From assembly GCA_949902595.1 (NCBI GenBank), contig CATLDC010000004.1, positions 1 to 64,000 of the forward strand: 64,000 bases of DNA. The letters run 5' to 3'. Origin of the DNA: an uncultured Candidatus Melainabacteria bacterium (GTDB lineage Bacteria > Cyanobacteriota > Vampirovibrionia > Gastranaerophilales > Gastranaerophilaceae). The position numbers and the translations under genes were made by a program. The number at the start of each line of letters is the position of its first letter. Within the stretch, counting starts at the first letter, position 1. Under the pieces are notes generated by a model, which worked only from the letters and a program-made list of their open reading frames with translations, did not search any database and was not told where the DNA came from. Below are positions 25,870 to 34,857 of this stretch, piece after piece.

Positions 25870-26667
25870 CTATGAAAGTTCTGCAATCAATACCTCTGCC
25901 TTTTGCATAATAACGTTTCTCAAATCCTCAATATCAGCAAAATCAATACCAAGTGTCTTGATAAAGTCTTTATCAAGTCCGTTAGGGTTGAAGTTTTCCT
26001 GTACCAGTTTGTCAATCAAACAAACAAGGTTACAAGGAACCGGAATTGACGATAATGACGGATTGTGGTGGTATGAAATTATGTTTGCAAGAAGGATTGG
26101 AAGCTGCCATCTCTTTGCAAGCAAAGACCCTGCCTTAACGTGGTCAGAGTCAAAGTATTTGCGCTCTGCATCAAGAATGTCAGCACCGTCTGCAACAGCT
26201 GACAAAACTTTGCCGTACATCTTTTCGTTGGACATGTGAAGCACCATTTTCCCCACGTCATGAACAAAACCTGAAATGAACGCTTCGTCTGAGTCCATAA
26301 TCTTGGTTAAGTTTGCAAGGTATTCGCAGCCTGCTGCCACTCTCATTGAGTGCTTCCAGAGCTCTTTGTCTCCCGCGTTTGACATCATTGGCTTCATTGC
26401 GACTGCTACAATGATGTTCTTAACTTTAACCATCCCAAGCAGTGAAAGCGCAATATTAATAGAGCTTATCTGTTGTGAAAACCCGTAATATGCAGAGTTA
26501 ACAAGCGCAAGAAGCTTGATTGTAAGTGATTGGTCAAACATTACGATATCGCCAATCTCTTTCATGCTTGCTGTCGGTTTTTTCATAACGTTCAATGCCT
26601 TAACGATAACGCTTGGCATTGCCTGTATGTCTTTTACACTATTAACTAATTCAATTGTTTTATCCAT
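25870..26667 (-). CDS. HDOD-domain protein
   Basis: About 265 aa. The HDOD output domain fills the sequence (PSVIVKALNVMKKPTASMKEIGDIVMFDQSLTIKLL, NSAYYGF, INIALSLLGMVKVKNII, FVHDVGKMVLH), typical of signal-transduction proteins that pair with receiver or GGDEF proteins. ATG 26667 follows AGGTGA; a GTG lies three codons earlier. The neighbour at 24655 fits such a pair. The biochemical activity of HDOD domains is generally unclear. Confidence 0.9.
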   Translation of the reverse strand: MDKTIELVNSVKDIQAMPSVIVKALNVMKKPTASMKEIGDIVMFDQSLTIKLLALVNSAYYGFSQQISSINIALSLLGMVKVKNIIVAVAMKPMMSNAGDKELWKHSMRVAAGCEYLANLTKIMDSDEAFISGFVHDVGKMVLHMSNEKMYGKVLSAVADGADILDAERKYFDSDHVKAGSLLAKRWQLPILLANIISYHHNPSLSSIPVPCNLVCLIDKLVQENFNPNGLDKDFIKTLGIDFADIEDLRNVIMQKAEVLIAELS

Positions 26668-26684
26668 ATTTGTCACCTATTCTT

Positions 26685-27593
26685 CTATACTTGTAAGTGC
26701 TTCTTGATAGATAAGAAGCTTCCAATTGCTCCAAAAGCAGATCCAATAAGCAGAAGCGCTATTATTACGATATTTTGCGCATAAGCCGGATTTGGAATGA
26801 GGAAAAACTTATGCACATTCATAAGAAGACCCTGCACCCAGTTCAAAGGCATGACTGCTATTACAGAAGATACAAATCCGTAAAACGCACCCTGCATGAT
26901 TAACGGAGTCTTGATGTACCAGTTTGATACGCCCATTAACCGCATAATTTCTATTTCTTCTTTTCTCGACTGAATTACCAGCTGAATTGTGTTATTGATA
27001 ATTGTTATAGTAAGCGCAGCAGAGATAATGATTACAAAAATCATGGTTGTGTTGACCACATTTGTCAGCATCTGCATTTTCTTTGCAAGCTCTTTTGCAT
27101 AACCCAAATCCTCTACGCCTGCAATAGGCTTAATCTGACTGAATACTTCCGGTATGTTTTCAGGCTTGTCCACCTTTACCCTAAGCGTATCCGGCAAAGG
27201 GTTTGAAATATCATTAAGCCCCAATTCTTCTTTCAAAGATTTCCAAGATTCATCCTTTGTTTTAAGCGTCACAGTTTTGACATGCTTAATCTCTTTGATT
27301 CTGTCCTTGATGATGGCAGGAGAAGAGTTTGACTTAAGATAAACAGATATCTCCAAAACATTGCCCAGCTCATTTGCAAAAGTTGACAGAGAAAGCGTGA
27401 ATCTGAATAACACGCCGAATATTGTCAGAATTGCAGCCATAGTGGTAATGATGACAAGGTTTATGATGCCCGTTCTTTTAATGTCGTTCACAGCTTCTTT
27501 CACGATTCTGTAGACAATACGCAGCTCACATAGCCAATCTTTTGGTATGTGCTTTTTCACCTGTGATTTTAACTGCTGCTTGCTATTGTCCAT
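26685..27593 (-). CDS. ftsX: Cell-division ABC permease FtsX
   Basis: A 302-aa inner-membrane protein with one transmembrane helix near residues 45-70, an exported domain (about 75-180), and three more helices, the standard FtsX topology. With FtsE it links the division ring to peptidoglycan hydrolases. It overlaps ftsE by 11 nt. The N-terminal cytoplasmic tail is Lys/Gln-rich. Confidence 0.94.
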   Translation of the reverse strand: MDNSKQQLKSQVKKHIPKDWLCELRIVYRIVKEAVNDIKRTGIINLVIITTMAAILTIFGVLFRFTLSLSTFANELGNVLEISVYLKSNSSPAIIKDRIKEIKHVKTVTLKTKDESWKSLKEELGLNDISNPLPDTLRVKVDKPENIPEVFSQIKPIAGVEDLGYAKELAKKMQMLTNVVNTTMIFVIIISAALTITIINNTIQLVIQSRKEEIEIMRLMGVSNWYIKTPLIMQGAFYGFVSSVIAVMPLNWVQGLLMNVHKFFLIPNPAYAQNIVIIALLLIGSAFGAIGSFLSIKKHLQV

Positions 27594-28260
27594 AAGTACC
27601 TGCCTGAATGTCTCTTATAATTTCGCCTTTTTCAAGGGTTAAAACGCGTTTTCTGAATCTGTCAACAAGCGTATAGTCGTGAGTTGACACAATTACGGTA
27701 ATACCTCTCTGGTTAATCTGCTCAAGAATCTGCATAACCTCAAGCGAGTTTTTCGGGTCAAGGTTTCCTGTAGGCTCGTCTGCGATTAGAAGTGGAGGCC
27801 CATTAACCAGCGCACGCGCAATACTTACACGCTGCTGCTCACCACCTGAAAGTTCTGTAGGCTTTGCTTTTGCCTTGTCAAGAAGCCCTACAACTTTTAA
27901 TGCTCCTGTAACGCGGGTTCTGATGTCAGATGAGCTTATGCCGAGAGTTCTGATAACGTATGCAATGTTATCGTAAACAGTCTGGTTTTGCAGAAGCTTG
28001 TAATCCTGAAAGACAATCCCCATACATCTTCTAAGGTTAGGCACCTTCTCTGGAGGCAGGTTTGCAATGTTTATACCGCCGATTAGAACAGTGCCGGTAG
28101 TCGGCGTTTCTTCTTTGTAAAGCATTTTTATCAATGTTGATTTGCCGGCGCCTGAAGCCCCTGTTATGAAAACAAATTCTCCTGACAGTATGTCAAGATT
28201 GATGTTTTTTAGCGCATAATTGTTTTTGTACTTTTTCGTTACAGCTCTTAATTGTATCAT
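27583..28260 (-). CDS. ftsE: Cell-division ABC ATPase FtsE
   Basis: A 225-aa ABC ATPase: Walker A GASGAGKST, signature LSGGEQQRVSIARAL, Walker B LLIADEPTGNLD, H-loop STHDY. It partners FtsX, encoded immediately downstream with overlap. Its start overlaps the stop of the transketolase-half gene by 4 nt, so the three genes form an operon. Confidence 0.95.
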   Translation of the reverse strand: MIQLRAVTKKYKNNYALKNINLDILSGEFVFITGASGAGKSTLIKMLYKEETPTTGTVLIGGINIANLPPEKVPNLRRCMGIVFQDYKLLQNQTVYDNIAYVIRTLGISSSDIRTRVTGALKVVGLLDKAKAKPTELSGGEQQRVSIARALVNGPPLLIADEPTGNLDPKNSLEVMQILEQINQRGITVIVSTHDYTLVDRFRKRVLTLEKGEIIRDIQAGTYGQ

Positions 28261-29204
28261 CTTCTTAACTCAATAACTCTATTTGCAATACTTTCAGCAT
28301 CTAATCCAAAATGTTTGAGGAGCTCTGATGGTGTTCCGCTCTGCCCGAAAACATCGTTAACCCCTATTCTTACGACTCTGTGCGGTGAATTTTCCGCAAG
28401 GCATTCACTAACCGCAGAGCCTAAACCGCCTATGATTGAGTGGTTTTCGACTGTAACGGCAAGATTTGTTTTATTCACGCTTTTTATAATTGTTTCACTA
28501 TCAAACGGCTTTATAACCGGAACATTGATAATCTCTGCATTAATTCCGCTAGAAGCAAGAATTTCACCCGCTCTGACAACCTCAGCAAGCGCATCCCCGC
28601 AGGTTATAAGAGTTAAATCAGTACCTTCTTTTAAAACAACAGCTTTGTGTGGGTTGAACTTGTAGTTTTTGTCAAAAACCACAGGAACATTGTTTCTTGA
28701 AAGTCTTATGTAAACCGGCCCCTTGTGCTCTGCTGCGTATCTTACAGCCTGACGTGTTTCTTCGTAATCGCCTGGCACAAGGACTGTCATATTCGGCAGA
28801 CCTCTCATAAGCGAGATGTCTTCAAGAGCCTGATGGGTTGCGCCGTCTTCTCCAACGGTGATACCGCCATGGGCGCCGACCACTTTAACGTTTGCCTTAG
28901 GGTAGCAAATAGAATTTCTAATCTGGTCATAAGCCCTTCCTGTTGCAAACACGGCAAATGTTGCTGCAAAAGGGATTTTGCCTTCAAGAGCAAAGCCTAG
29001 AGCAGTTGTCATAAGATTTTGTTCTGCAATACCCACATCAAAGAATCTTTCAGGGAAAGCCTTTGCAAATATTGTAGTCTGGGTGGAGCCGCACAAATCG
29101 GCGTCAAGAGCGACTATGTCTGGATTTGTTGCGCCAAGTTCTGCCAGTTCTTCACCAAAAGCCCCTCTAATAGATTTTTTTACATTATAGTCAATAGTCT
29201 GCAT
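28257..29204 (-). CDS. Transketolase C-terminal subunit
   Basis: A 315-aa protein equal to the pyrimidine-binding and C-terminal domains of a split transketolase. Motifs: FDVGIAEQNLMTTALGFA with the catalytic Glu, ATFAVFATGRAYDQIRNSI, GEDGATHQALEDI and the C-terminal NHSIIGGLGSAV. Split transketolases need a TPP-binding N-terminal subunit, usually the adjacent upstream gene. Upstream here is a divergent small gene, so the partner must lie elsewhere. Confidence 0.93.
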   Translation of the reverse strand: MQTIDYNVKKSIRGAFGEELAELGATNPDIVALDADLCGSTQTTIFAKAFPERFFDVGIAEQNLMTTALGFALEGKIPFAATFAVFATGRAYDQIRNSICYPKANVKVVGAHGGITVGEDGATHQALEDISLMRGLPNMTVLVPGDYEETRQAVRYAAEHKGPVYIRLSRNNVPVVFDKNYKFNPHKAVVLKEGTDLTLITCGDALAEVVRAGEILASSGINAEIINVPVIKPFDSETIIKSVNKTNLAVTVENHSIIGGLGSAVSECLAENSPHRVVRIGVNDVFGQSGTPSELLKHFGLDAESIANRVIELRR

Positions 29205-29313
29205 AATAGAATTATAACATAAATTGACTCGGTGTCTAGGAAAACTTAAATCATCTAAAAGATTGATTGAAAAAGTCTTGTAAAAGTTTTATTCTTATTA
29301 TGCGAGGTCTTTA

Positions 29314-29559
29314 GTGAAAAAACAACAATTAAAAAAGCAAATACTCCAAAAAGAATTACAAATAAAGAAACTACATTTACACCAAAGCACATCTGATGTG
29401 TGCAACCAGCTGTACAACTCTCTGATACTGGAAAAAGCCATCCTAAAAAAAGAGCTTGAACTCCTTGAAAAGAATCCGATTGTTGAAAAGTTCAAACGCC
29501 TAATGCCTAAAAAAGAGCGCCTAATCTGTGATTACTGGGGCGGTGGAGCTGTTAAGTAA
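29314..29559 (+). CDS. Small coiled-coil protein
   Basis: An 81-aa Lys/Leu/Gln-rich protein, predicted almost entirely coiled coil (KKQQLKKQILQKELQIKKL), ending in a short YWGGGAVK tail. The start is GTG 29314 with GAGG 6 nt upstream. TTGAAA (29266) and TATTCT (29289) may be a promoter. The function is unknown. It is followed by a TGTAACA/TGTTACA palindrome (29569-29586). Confidence 0.6.
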   Translation: MKKQQLKKQILQKELQIKKLHLHQSTSDVCNQLYNSLILEKAILKKELELLEKNPIVEKFKRLMPKKERLICDYWGGGAVK

Positions 29560-29676
29560 TATACTCCTTGTAACAATTTTGTTACATTGGGTCAATTTTT
29601 CAATTATTGAATACTTTTATATTCCATAAGTAAACACGAGACTATAAATGCAATACAAGAACGTATTGTTAATTTT

Positions 29677-29726
29677 TGTAACAATAAAATTGAAAAACCT
29701 AAAGTTTTGGAAAAAGTTGCCGTTAT
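29677..29726 (+). promoter_or_regulatory. Sigma-28-type promoter with upstream box
   Basis: TGTAACA (29677-29683), 16 nt, TAAAGTTT (29700-29707), 11 nt, GCCGTTAT (29719-29726). It is 56 nt upstream of the gene at 29782. A TGTAACAAT half-palindrome (29569) and an ATTGTTACA half (29747) flank the promoter and could be remnants of inverted sites. Confidence 0.87.
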
Positions 29727-29781
29727 ACATGGCAATAGTAGGATTGTATTGTTACAGAAATAAAGAAAGGAGCTACTATCA

Positions 29782-31779
29782 ATGAATGCACAGGTAGGAT
29801 TTAAAGAAGTTCAAGCATATGCTCAGACTCACAATGTGGACTTCAAAACAGCTGCAAAACAGCTTGGACTAAGTGAAAAGGACGCTAAAATGCTTGAAGA
29901 AAGCATGAATGGCGGTGCAAACTGGGGAAAAATTATGGACGAAGTTACGTTCAATCCTCAAAAGGCAGATGTTTACAAGGCAGAAGCAAAGGCTAAACAA
30001 GAGGAAGATGTTAAGAATCATCCTGAAAAATACGAACCTAAAACACACAAAAGACCTTCAGGCAACTATATTGTTTATCAAAAAGACCCAGAAACAGGAA
30101 AAGATACTTTCAAATTCTATGCTGCTGATGGTACACGGATGAAAGAAGCTGACTTTAAGAAGCAAGAAAAAATGGAAGATGTTGTTTCTTTTGCGTATAA
30201 TCCAAGAACAAATTCTTTTGAAACAACAAAAGAAGGGCAGACTCTAAGATTTACTGACGAAAACGGTAAATTTGATTTGGCAGAAACAGGTAAGTCTCTC
30301 GGCAAGATAGCTTTTGGTATGACTCTCGGGTTATTTGCAAGCTGTAGCCCTGGCGATGACTCCATGGAGGTTATTGACAACAGTATAATTGATGTAGATA
30401 GCAAAACAGATGTCACTGTTACAATAAGTTCTGCAGATCAAAAGGCATTGATAGAAGCTATGAATAAAGGCTTTGAAGCACTGCTTGCCAAGATTAACGA
30501 ACTTGGGCTTTCGATGAAAGAATATGGCGATCAGATTGTTGCTCTTCTTGTTCAGAACAACAAAAAGCTTGACGGTATTGCTAACGAGCTGAAAAACAAT
30601 GGTGAGCAGAATAATGAAATTATCAAAATACTTACTAATATCAATAACACTGTTTCAACTCTTAAGGACTTAACAGCAGGTATTTCTGCGGATATTAAGA
30701 TTAACGGACAAAGTGTTAAAACCCAGCTTGATGCTATTCTCAATGCAATAAATTCTAATAACTTAAATCTTGGCGGGCTTAATGAACAAATGGACAAACT
30801 TCAAGATTTGTTAAAGGAAGTTATTAATAATCAGGAAACATCCTTGGTATTCCAAGAAAACAGTAATATGAATGAAGAGACGATTATCAATTTAATAAAA
30901 GGACTTCAATCTGCAGATGAGTCTAAACAGTTGGAAACAATTATTGATATCTTGAAAGATATTAAGGGTATTACTCAAAATATTGATAACAAGCTCGATG
31001 CAATCCAGAATACTGTTACTGAAATCAAAAATAAATTTGGAGATGACGGAATTGCCGCTTCTCTTGATAAGTTGATAGAATTGATACAGGCTAACAACGA
31101 TAAAGCTGATGTTACCAACGAACTTTTGAAAAAGCTGATAGATAACGGTGTCACTAAGGCTGATGTTGAAGCAATTATTAATGCTATTAACAAACTTGGA
31201 GTTGATGTAGTTGCAAACATGAATGCGATTCTGGATGCAATCAAGGCGGCTGGTGATAACGGTAAAGACATAAAAGCTTTGCTTGACAAAATTCTTGCAA
31301 AACTTGATACAATGGATGAAAACCAGAAAACTAATGCTAAAGCTATTCTTGATGCAATTGCAAACATCAAAGTTGGCGGCGGAGGTAATGTAGATCTTTC
31401 AAGCCTTGAAAAAATGATGGCAGAGCTGCTTGAACTTACAAAAGGCAATAATGGCTTGTTGACTGATATTGACGCCAAGATGGATGTTTTGAATGTAACA
31501 ACAAAAGCAATTCTTGACAAGATTGAAGCAGAAGCTGGCAAAAACGACGAAAGATACGAAAACGTTATGAACATACTTAATAACATTAAAGGAGGTAATT
31601 TCGACGATACTAAATTGATGGAAAAACTAGACAAAGTTCTCAATAAGCTGGATGATATTCTTGCAGCAATTAAGGATCACAAAGTTACAGTCGATGTTAC
31701 CGGTAAGGTTACTTGCGAATGCAACTGCGGAAAACCGCATGAAGGAATCATTGGTGATTTGAATGACATATTAGGATAA
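29782..31779 (+). CDS. 665-aa leaderless coiled-coil repeat protein with internal lipobox-like segment
   Basis: The function is not recognised. GGAG precedes ATG 29782. Residues 1-170 are polar, with a YKAEAKAKQEED helix and a beta-rich part. Residues about 172-195 are hydrophobic and end in LGLFASCSPGDD, similar to a lipobox but far from the N-terminus. The next 420 residues are heptad-like repeats of the kind LDAILNAINSN, MNAILDAIK and KLDxILAxI, predicted to be a long coiled coil. The tail carries a CECNCGKPH cysteine/histidine cluster, a possible metal site. There is no signal peptide. It is driven by a sigma-28-type promoter and ended by a strong terminator. Confidence 0.87.
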   Translation: MNAQVGFKEVQAYAQTHNVDFKTAAKQLGLSEKDAKMLEESMNGGANWGKIMDEVTFNPQKADVYKAEAKAKQEEDVKNHPEKYEPKTHKRPSGNYIVYQKDPETGKDTFKFYAADGTRMKEADFKKQEKMEDVVSFAYNPRTNSFETTKEGQTLRFTDENGKFDLAETGKSLGKIAFGMTLGLFASCSPGDDSMEVIDNSIIDVDSKTDVTVTISSADQKALIEAMNKGFEALLAKINELGLSMKEYGDQIVALLVQNNKKLDGIANELKNNGEQNNEIIKILTNINNTVSTLKDLTAGISADIKINGQSVKTQLDAILNAINSNNLNLGGLNEQMDKLQDLLKEVINNQETSLVFQENSNMNEETIINLIKGLQSADESKQLETIIDILKDIKGITQNIDNKLDAIQNTVTEIKNKFGDDGIAASLDKLIELIQANNDKADVTNELLKKLIDNGVTKADVEAIINAINKLGVDVVANMNAILDAIKAAGDNGKDIKALLDKILAKLDTMDENQKTNAKAILDAIANIKVGGGGNVDLSSLEKMMAELLELTKGNNGLLTDIDAKMDVLNVTTKAILDKIEAEAGKNDERYENVMNILNNIKGGNFDDTKLMEKLDKVLNKLDDILAAIKDHKVTVDVTGKVTCECNCGKPHEGIIGDLNDILG

Positions 31780-31793
31780 CAGTTCATTTAATA

Positions 31794-31833
31794 AAAATGT
31801 GGTCGGAAAGCTTTAGCTTTCCGACCACATTTT
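31794..31833. terminator. Bidirectional terminator between convergent genes
   Basis: A perfect 18-bp stem (AAAATGTGGTCGGAAAGC and its complement) with TTTA loop and U-tracts on both strands. Confidence 0.93.
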
Positions 31834-31834
31834 C

Positions 31835-32044
31835 TTAATCAAACCTTATCTCTGCATTCTCAGTATTTGTTACTTCACTCTCTGTCTCATAATACTCTTG
31901 AGAAAGCTGCGTATCCGTAATCTTTACATCCACAAGCTTCTTCAACACCTCAATGTAGTCAAGACACTTCTTTCCTTTTACACCCTGCGTTTCCATCTGG
32001 ATTTCGCCGTTTGGTAGTAGTTTTATTTTTAATTTTTTTGCCAT
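31835..32044 (-). CDS. DUF2997-family small protein
   Basis: A 69-aa protein. The KIKLLPNGEIQMETQGVKGKKCLDYIEVL segment matches the DUF2997 pattern (a two-stranded sheet, then a helix with a conserved GKxC). The last 25 residues are an acidic extension. In cyanobacteria DUF2997 genes cluster with Ycf35 (DUF1257) genes and AAA ATPases; the same neighbours are found here. It is last gene of the operon, 10 nt after the Ycf35-like gene. The function is unknown. Confidence 0.85.
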   Translation of the reverse strand: MAKKLKIKLLPNGEIQMETQGVKGKKCLDYIEVLKKLVDVKITDTQLSQEYYETESEVTNTENAEIRFD

Positions 32045-32054
32045 ATCAAAACCC

Positions 32055-32606
32055 TTATTCTAAATTCACTGTTAAAACAATTGTGTTGTCATCAAGCACT
32101 TCTTCGTCCTCGATTTCCATGTTGTTCGCTTTGAGCTTATCAACAATGTTCAAATAAGCCTCCTCCTGAACATTCAACGCGTATTCTGAACTCAAATCGT
32201 CAATCTTTTCTTCCGGCTTGTCCTTGTCTGTGCAGGAAATTCTGAGAAAATAAGGCTTGTCTGATTCCATTTTTTCAAATGTGAGCGTGTAATTATCAAC
32301 AGTGCCTGATATACGCCCGAACCCATCTTCCTGTATCCCTTTGAGCCCGTGCTCTTCAATGGTTTTCATAAGAAGCTCTTTGTCCATAAATGCTGTTTCA
32401 AAACTCTTTTCAATGAAGTTCGTCTCGTTGATTACATGAATATCATTGCAATAATTCTCAAGAGTTTGCTCGCTAACGTACGCACTAATATCAAGGTTTT
32501 CATCCCTCAATTCATCTCTTGACTGAATTGCTCCGGCTGCTCCGACTACAACAGAGCCGATAACCCAGGCAAGCGCGTATGGAAGCGCAAATACTGTACA
32601 TGACAT
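32055..32606 (-). CDS. Ycf35/DUF1257-like protein with N-terminal membrane segment
   Basis: A 183-aa protein. Residues 5-27 (VFALPYALAWVIGSVVVGAAGA) form a hydrophobic helix not usual for Ycf35. The following domain keeps the DUF1257 pattern: ETAFMDKELLMKTIEEHGL, then beta strands, then EYALNVQEEAYLNIVDKLKANNMEIEDEEVLDDNTIVLTVNL in which the Y-x(n)-K-x-N-x(5)-E...I-L-V pattern is visible. The assignment rests on this pattern plus its place between a Ycf46-like and a DUF2997 gene. Confidence 0.68.
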   Translation of the reverse strand: MSCTVFALPYALAWVIGSVVVGAAGAIQSRDELRDENLDISAYVSEQTLENYCNDIHVINETNFIEKSFETAFMDKELLMKTIEEHGLKGIQEDGFGRISGTVDNYTLTFEKMESDKPYFLRISCTDKDKPEEKIDDLSSEYALNVQEEAYLNIVDKLKANNMEIEDEEVLDDNTIVLTVNLE

Positions 32607-32623
32607 AAATTATTCTCCTATTT

Positions 32624-34237
32624 TTAAAAATCTAGTGTTCTTCCGCCGCGGCTCGCTGCAATGTTGTCCTCGCGTATTTCCTTGTCGTATTGCTTGAGGT
32701 TGGAAGTCTTTGCAGCTGATACAGCCCTTATGTTTGCCCAAGCCCTTAGCGCTAAGATTTGCTCACGCTGGGTCATAGAGAGCGGAACTGTTGTTGAGAT
32801 GTTCTTTTCCAAATCCTCAAACTTGAGCGGACGGTTTTCAAAAAACGCGTCACAGAGAGCCGAAATCACAACCTGCTCGATTTCAGAGCCGATAAACCCT
32901 TCAGTCATTTTTGCAAGCTCTGCACAAAGGTTTTTTATCCCCGCGATTTCACTTGCAACCTCCTTGTCCTTCAATCTTTTCTCAAGATGGAGCTTGAAGA
33001 TTTCTTTGCGCTCGCCTAAAGTCGGCAGGTCAACAAAGAAAATCTCGTCAAAACGTCCTTTTCTTAGGAGCTCAGGCGGAAGATTGCTGATATTGTTTGC
33101 GGTTGCAATAACGAATACCGGAGCTTCTTTTTCCTGCATCCAGGTTAAGAATTGACCGAAAATCCTTGATGACACTCCGCTGTCGCCGTTTGAGCCAAGT
33201 CCGCTCAATCCTTTTTCTATCTCATCAATCCAGAGAATTGAAGGTGCGACGGCTTCTGCTGTTGCAAGCGCGCGCCGCATATTTTCTTCCGAGCTTCCGA
33301 CCAGTCCGGAGAAAACTTTGCCGAAATCAAGTTTTAGAAGCGGAAGCTGCCAGATTGTGCTCATAGCTTTCGCGGTCAAACTCTTTCCGCAGCCCGGAAC
33401 ACCTGTTACGAGAACTCCTTTTGGTGCAGGAATACAATATTTTTTTGCCTGCTCTGACCAGGAATTGTTGCGTTTAAGAAGCCAGCTTTTTAAATTATCA
33501 AGCCCGCCGATGTCTTTTATCGAGTATTCTGACCTGATAAATTCAAGGATTCCGGTCTTTTTTATTACCTGAACCTTTTCTTCCAGAATCACAGGCAGGT
33601 CTCCGGCGTCAATTTTTCCGTCGTTAACCATAGCGAGGGCAAAAGCGCTTTCTGCTTCCTGCAAAGTTAAGCCCAGCGCAGCTTTACAGAGTTTGTCTTT
33701 TTCTTCGTCAGTAAGGTTCGCTTGAACTGATTTGTTCTGGTTGAGCATGCTGTCAAATTTTGCTCTGATTTCGTTTAGAGTTGGAAGCGGAAAATCAAAA
33801 ATTGTAATCTCTTTTTGCAAAGCTTCCGGAATTAATAGTTCAGGTGCTACAAAGAAAATGGTTTTTCTTACTGAGCCGAGCTTCAAATCAGGTACTATAT
33901 CACGAATTTTTCTGATTACATTGTAGTCGGGAGTTCTGTTTTTTAATCCGAAATTTACATGAAAATCATAGATTATAAAAACAGCGTCCTTGTCGTACTT
34001 TCTAATATATTCAAGCATTTTGCACGGACAGGTCGTGTCTGATACGGACTTTCCGGTCGTATCGTTAAATAGTCCGCTTGTTTGAGTCCAGGTGAAAACT
34101 TCGCGTGCAAATTTTACCTGCTTAACATCTGTGACAACCTGTTTTATGTACTTTGTCACCCTGTCTTCTTCAAAAGTTGTAACATAAATCATAGGGAATC
34201 TTGCCCTGATTAGATTTGATAATTTGTAAGTGCTCAT
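32624..34237 (-). CDS. Ycf46-like AAA ATPase
   Basis: A 537-aa protein from ATG 34237 (AGAGGA upstream; the longer frame has no signal). The N-terminal 230 residues are the Ycf46-type region. The AAA module has IGGLDNLKSWL, Walker A GVPGCGKSLTAKA (near 280), Walker B ILWIDEIEKGL, sensor ATANN and the arginine finger region RKGRFDEIFFVDLP. In cyanobacteria this family has been tied to photosynthesis or carbon regulation; keeping it in a non-photosynthetic cell points to another role. It overlaps neither neighbour but is 17 nt from the Ycf35-like gene. Confidence 0.9.
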   Translation of the reverse strand: MSTYKLSNLIRARFPMIYVTTFEEDRVTKYIKQVVTDVKQVKFAREVFTWTQTSGLFNDTTGKSVSDTTCPCKMLEYIRKYDKDAVFIIYDFHVNFGLKNRTPDYNVIRKIRDIVPDLKLGSVRKTIFFVAPELLIPEALQKEITIFDFPLPTLNEIRAKFDSMLNQNKSVQANLTDEEKDKLCKAALGLTLQEAESAFALAMVNDGKIDAGDLPVILEEKVQVIKKTGILEFIRSEYSIKDIGGLDNLKSWLLKRNNSWSEQAKKYCIPAPKGVLVTGVPGCGKSLTAKAMSTIWQLPLLKLDFGKVFSGLVGSSEENMRRALATAEAVAPSILWIDEIEKGLSGLGSNGDSGVSSRIFGQFLTWMQEKEAPVFVIATANNISNLPPELLRKGRFDEIFFVDLPTLGERKEIFKLHLEKRLKDKEVASEIAGIKNLCAELAKMTEGFIGSEIEQVVISALCDAFFENRPLKFEDLEKNISTTVPLSMTQREQILALRAWANIRAVSAAKTSNLKQYDKEIREDNIAASRGGRTLDF

Positions 34238-34263
34238 ATAAAATCCTCTTTTTGATAAGTATA

Positions 34264-34857
34264 TCAATTTTTTATCTTGATTAAATCAATCTTTCTCATG
34301 ATATCTTCAAAGTTTCCCATCCCGTTCATAAATACTACTCCTGATTTTGAGATGTTAACTTCGACTTTGTTTTTGTATTTTGTAAAAATTTCCTCATTGT
34401 ATCTGTCGGTCAAAAAATGGTATCTTTGGTTAGAAGAGCCGCACCAAGGGCGTGAGTAATCAACTTTGTCTATCTCAAATGCGCCGTCAATAAGCAAATC
34501 GGTGTTTTCTAAAAGCATTTTGTTTTTGGTATCCAAGCTTAAATCTTCGAGCAAACCGCCGGTGAAGCACAATACGCTAAGTCCGTTTTTCTTTACCTCT
34601 TTTGCAATAACTCCGCAGGCTTCTGCCTGCTCAAACGGCTCTCCGCCAAGAAATGTTACACCTTCTATTTCTTTTTGTTTTTTGATATCTTCAATAATTT
34701 CTTTAACATCATACAACTTTCCGCCGCTATGAGACCAGGTGTGAACAGCCTGGCAGCCTTTGCAGTGCCTGGAACAACCTTGAGTCCAAATACAATAACG
34801 GATTCCGGGTCCTTCAACTTTTGTGTTTTTAAGTATATTAAAAACTCTTAATTTCAC
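34264..34857 (-). CDS. Radical SAM activating enzyme, NrdG-like
   Basis: About 197 aa. The start is taken as GTG 34857, which overlaps the upstream stop as GTGA. The 4Fe-4S cluster motif C-x3-C-x2-C appears as CSRHCKGC (near residue 29), followed by GGEPFEQAEAC, the SAM-binding GGE motif. The VEGPGIRYCIWTQGC context is that of class III ribonucleotide reductase activases and their relatives. No class III reductase gene is in the window, so the glycyl-radical partner is unproven. It sits directly upstream of the Ycf46-like gene. Confidence 0.85.
   Translation of the reverse strand: MKLRVFNILKNTKVEGPGIRYCIWTQGCSRHCKGCQAVHTWSHSGGKLYDVKEIIEDIKKQKEIEGVTFLGGEPFEQAEACGVIAKEVKKNGLSVLCFTGGLLEDLSLDTKNKMLLENTDLLIDGAFEIDKVDYSRPWCGSSNQRYHFLTDRYNEEIFTKYKNKVEVNISKSGVVFMNGMGNFEDIMRKIDLIKIKN

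Noticed and set aside
30975-31643. 222-aa antisense open frame
   Set aside because: Opposite to the repeat region of the 665-aa gene; low-complexity Ser/Leu/Ile product typical of antisense to coiled-coil repeats.
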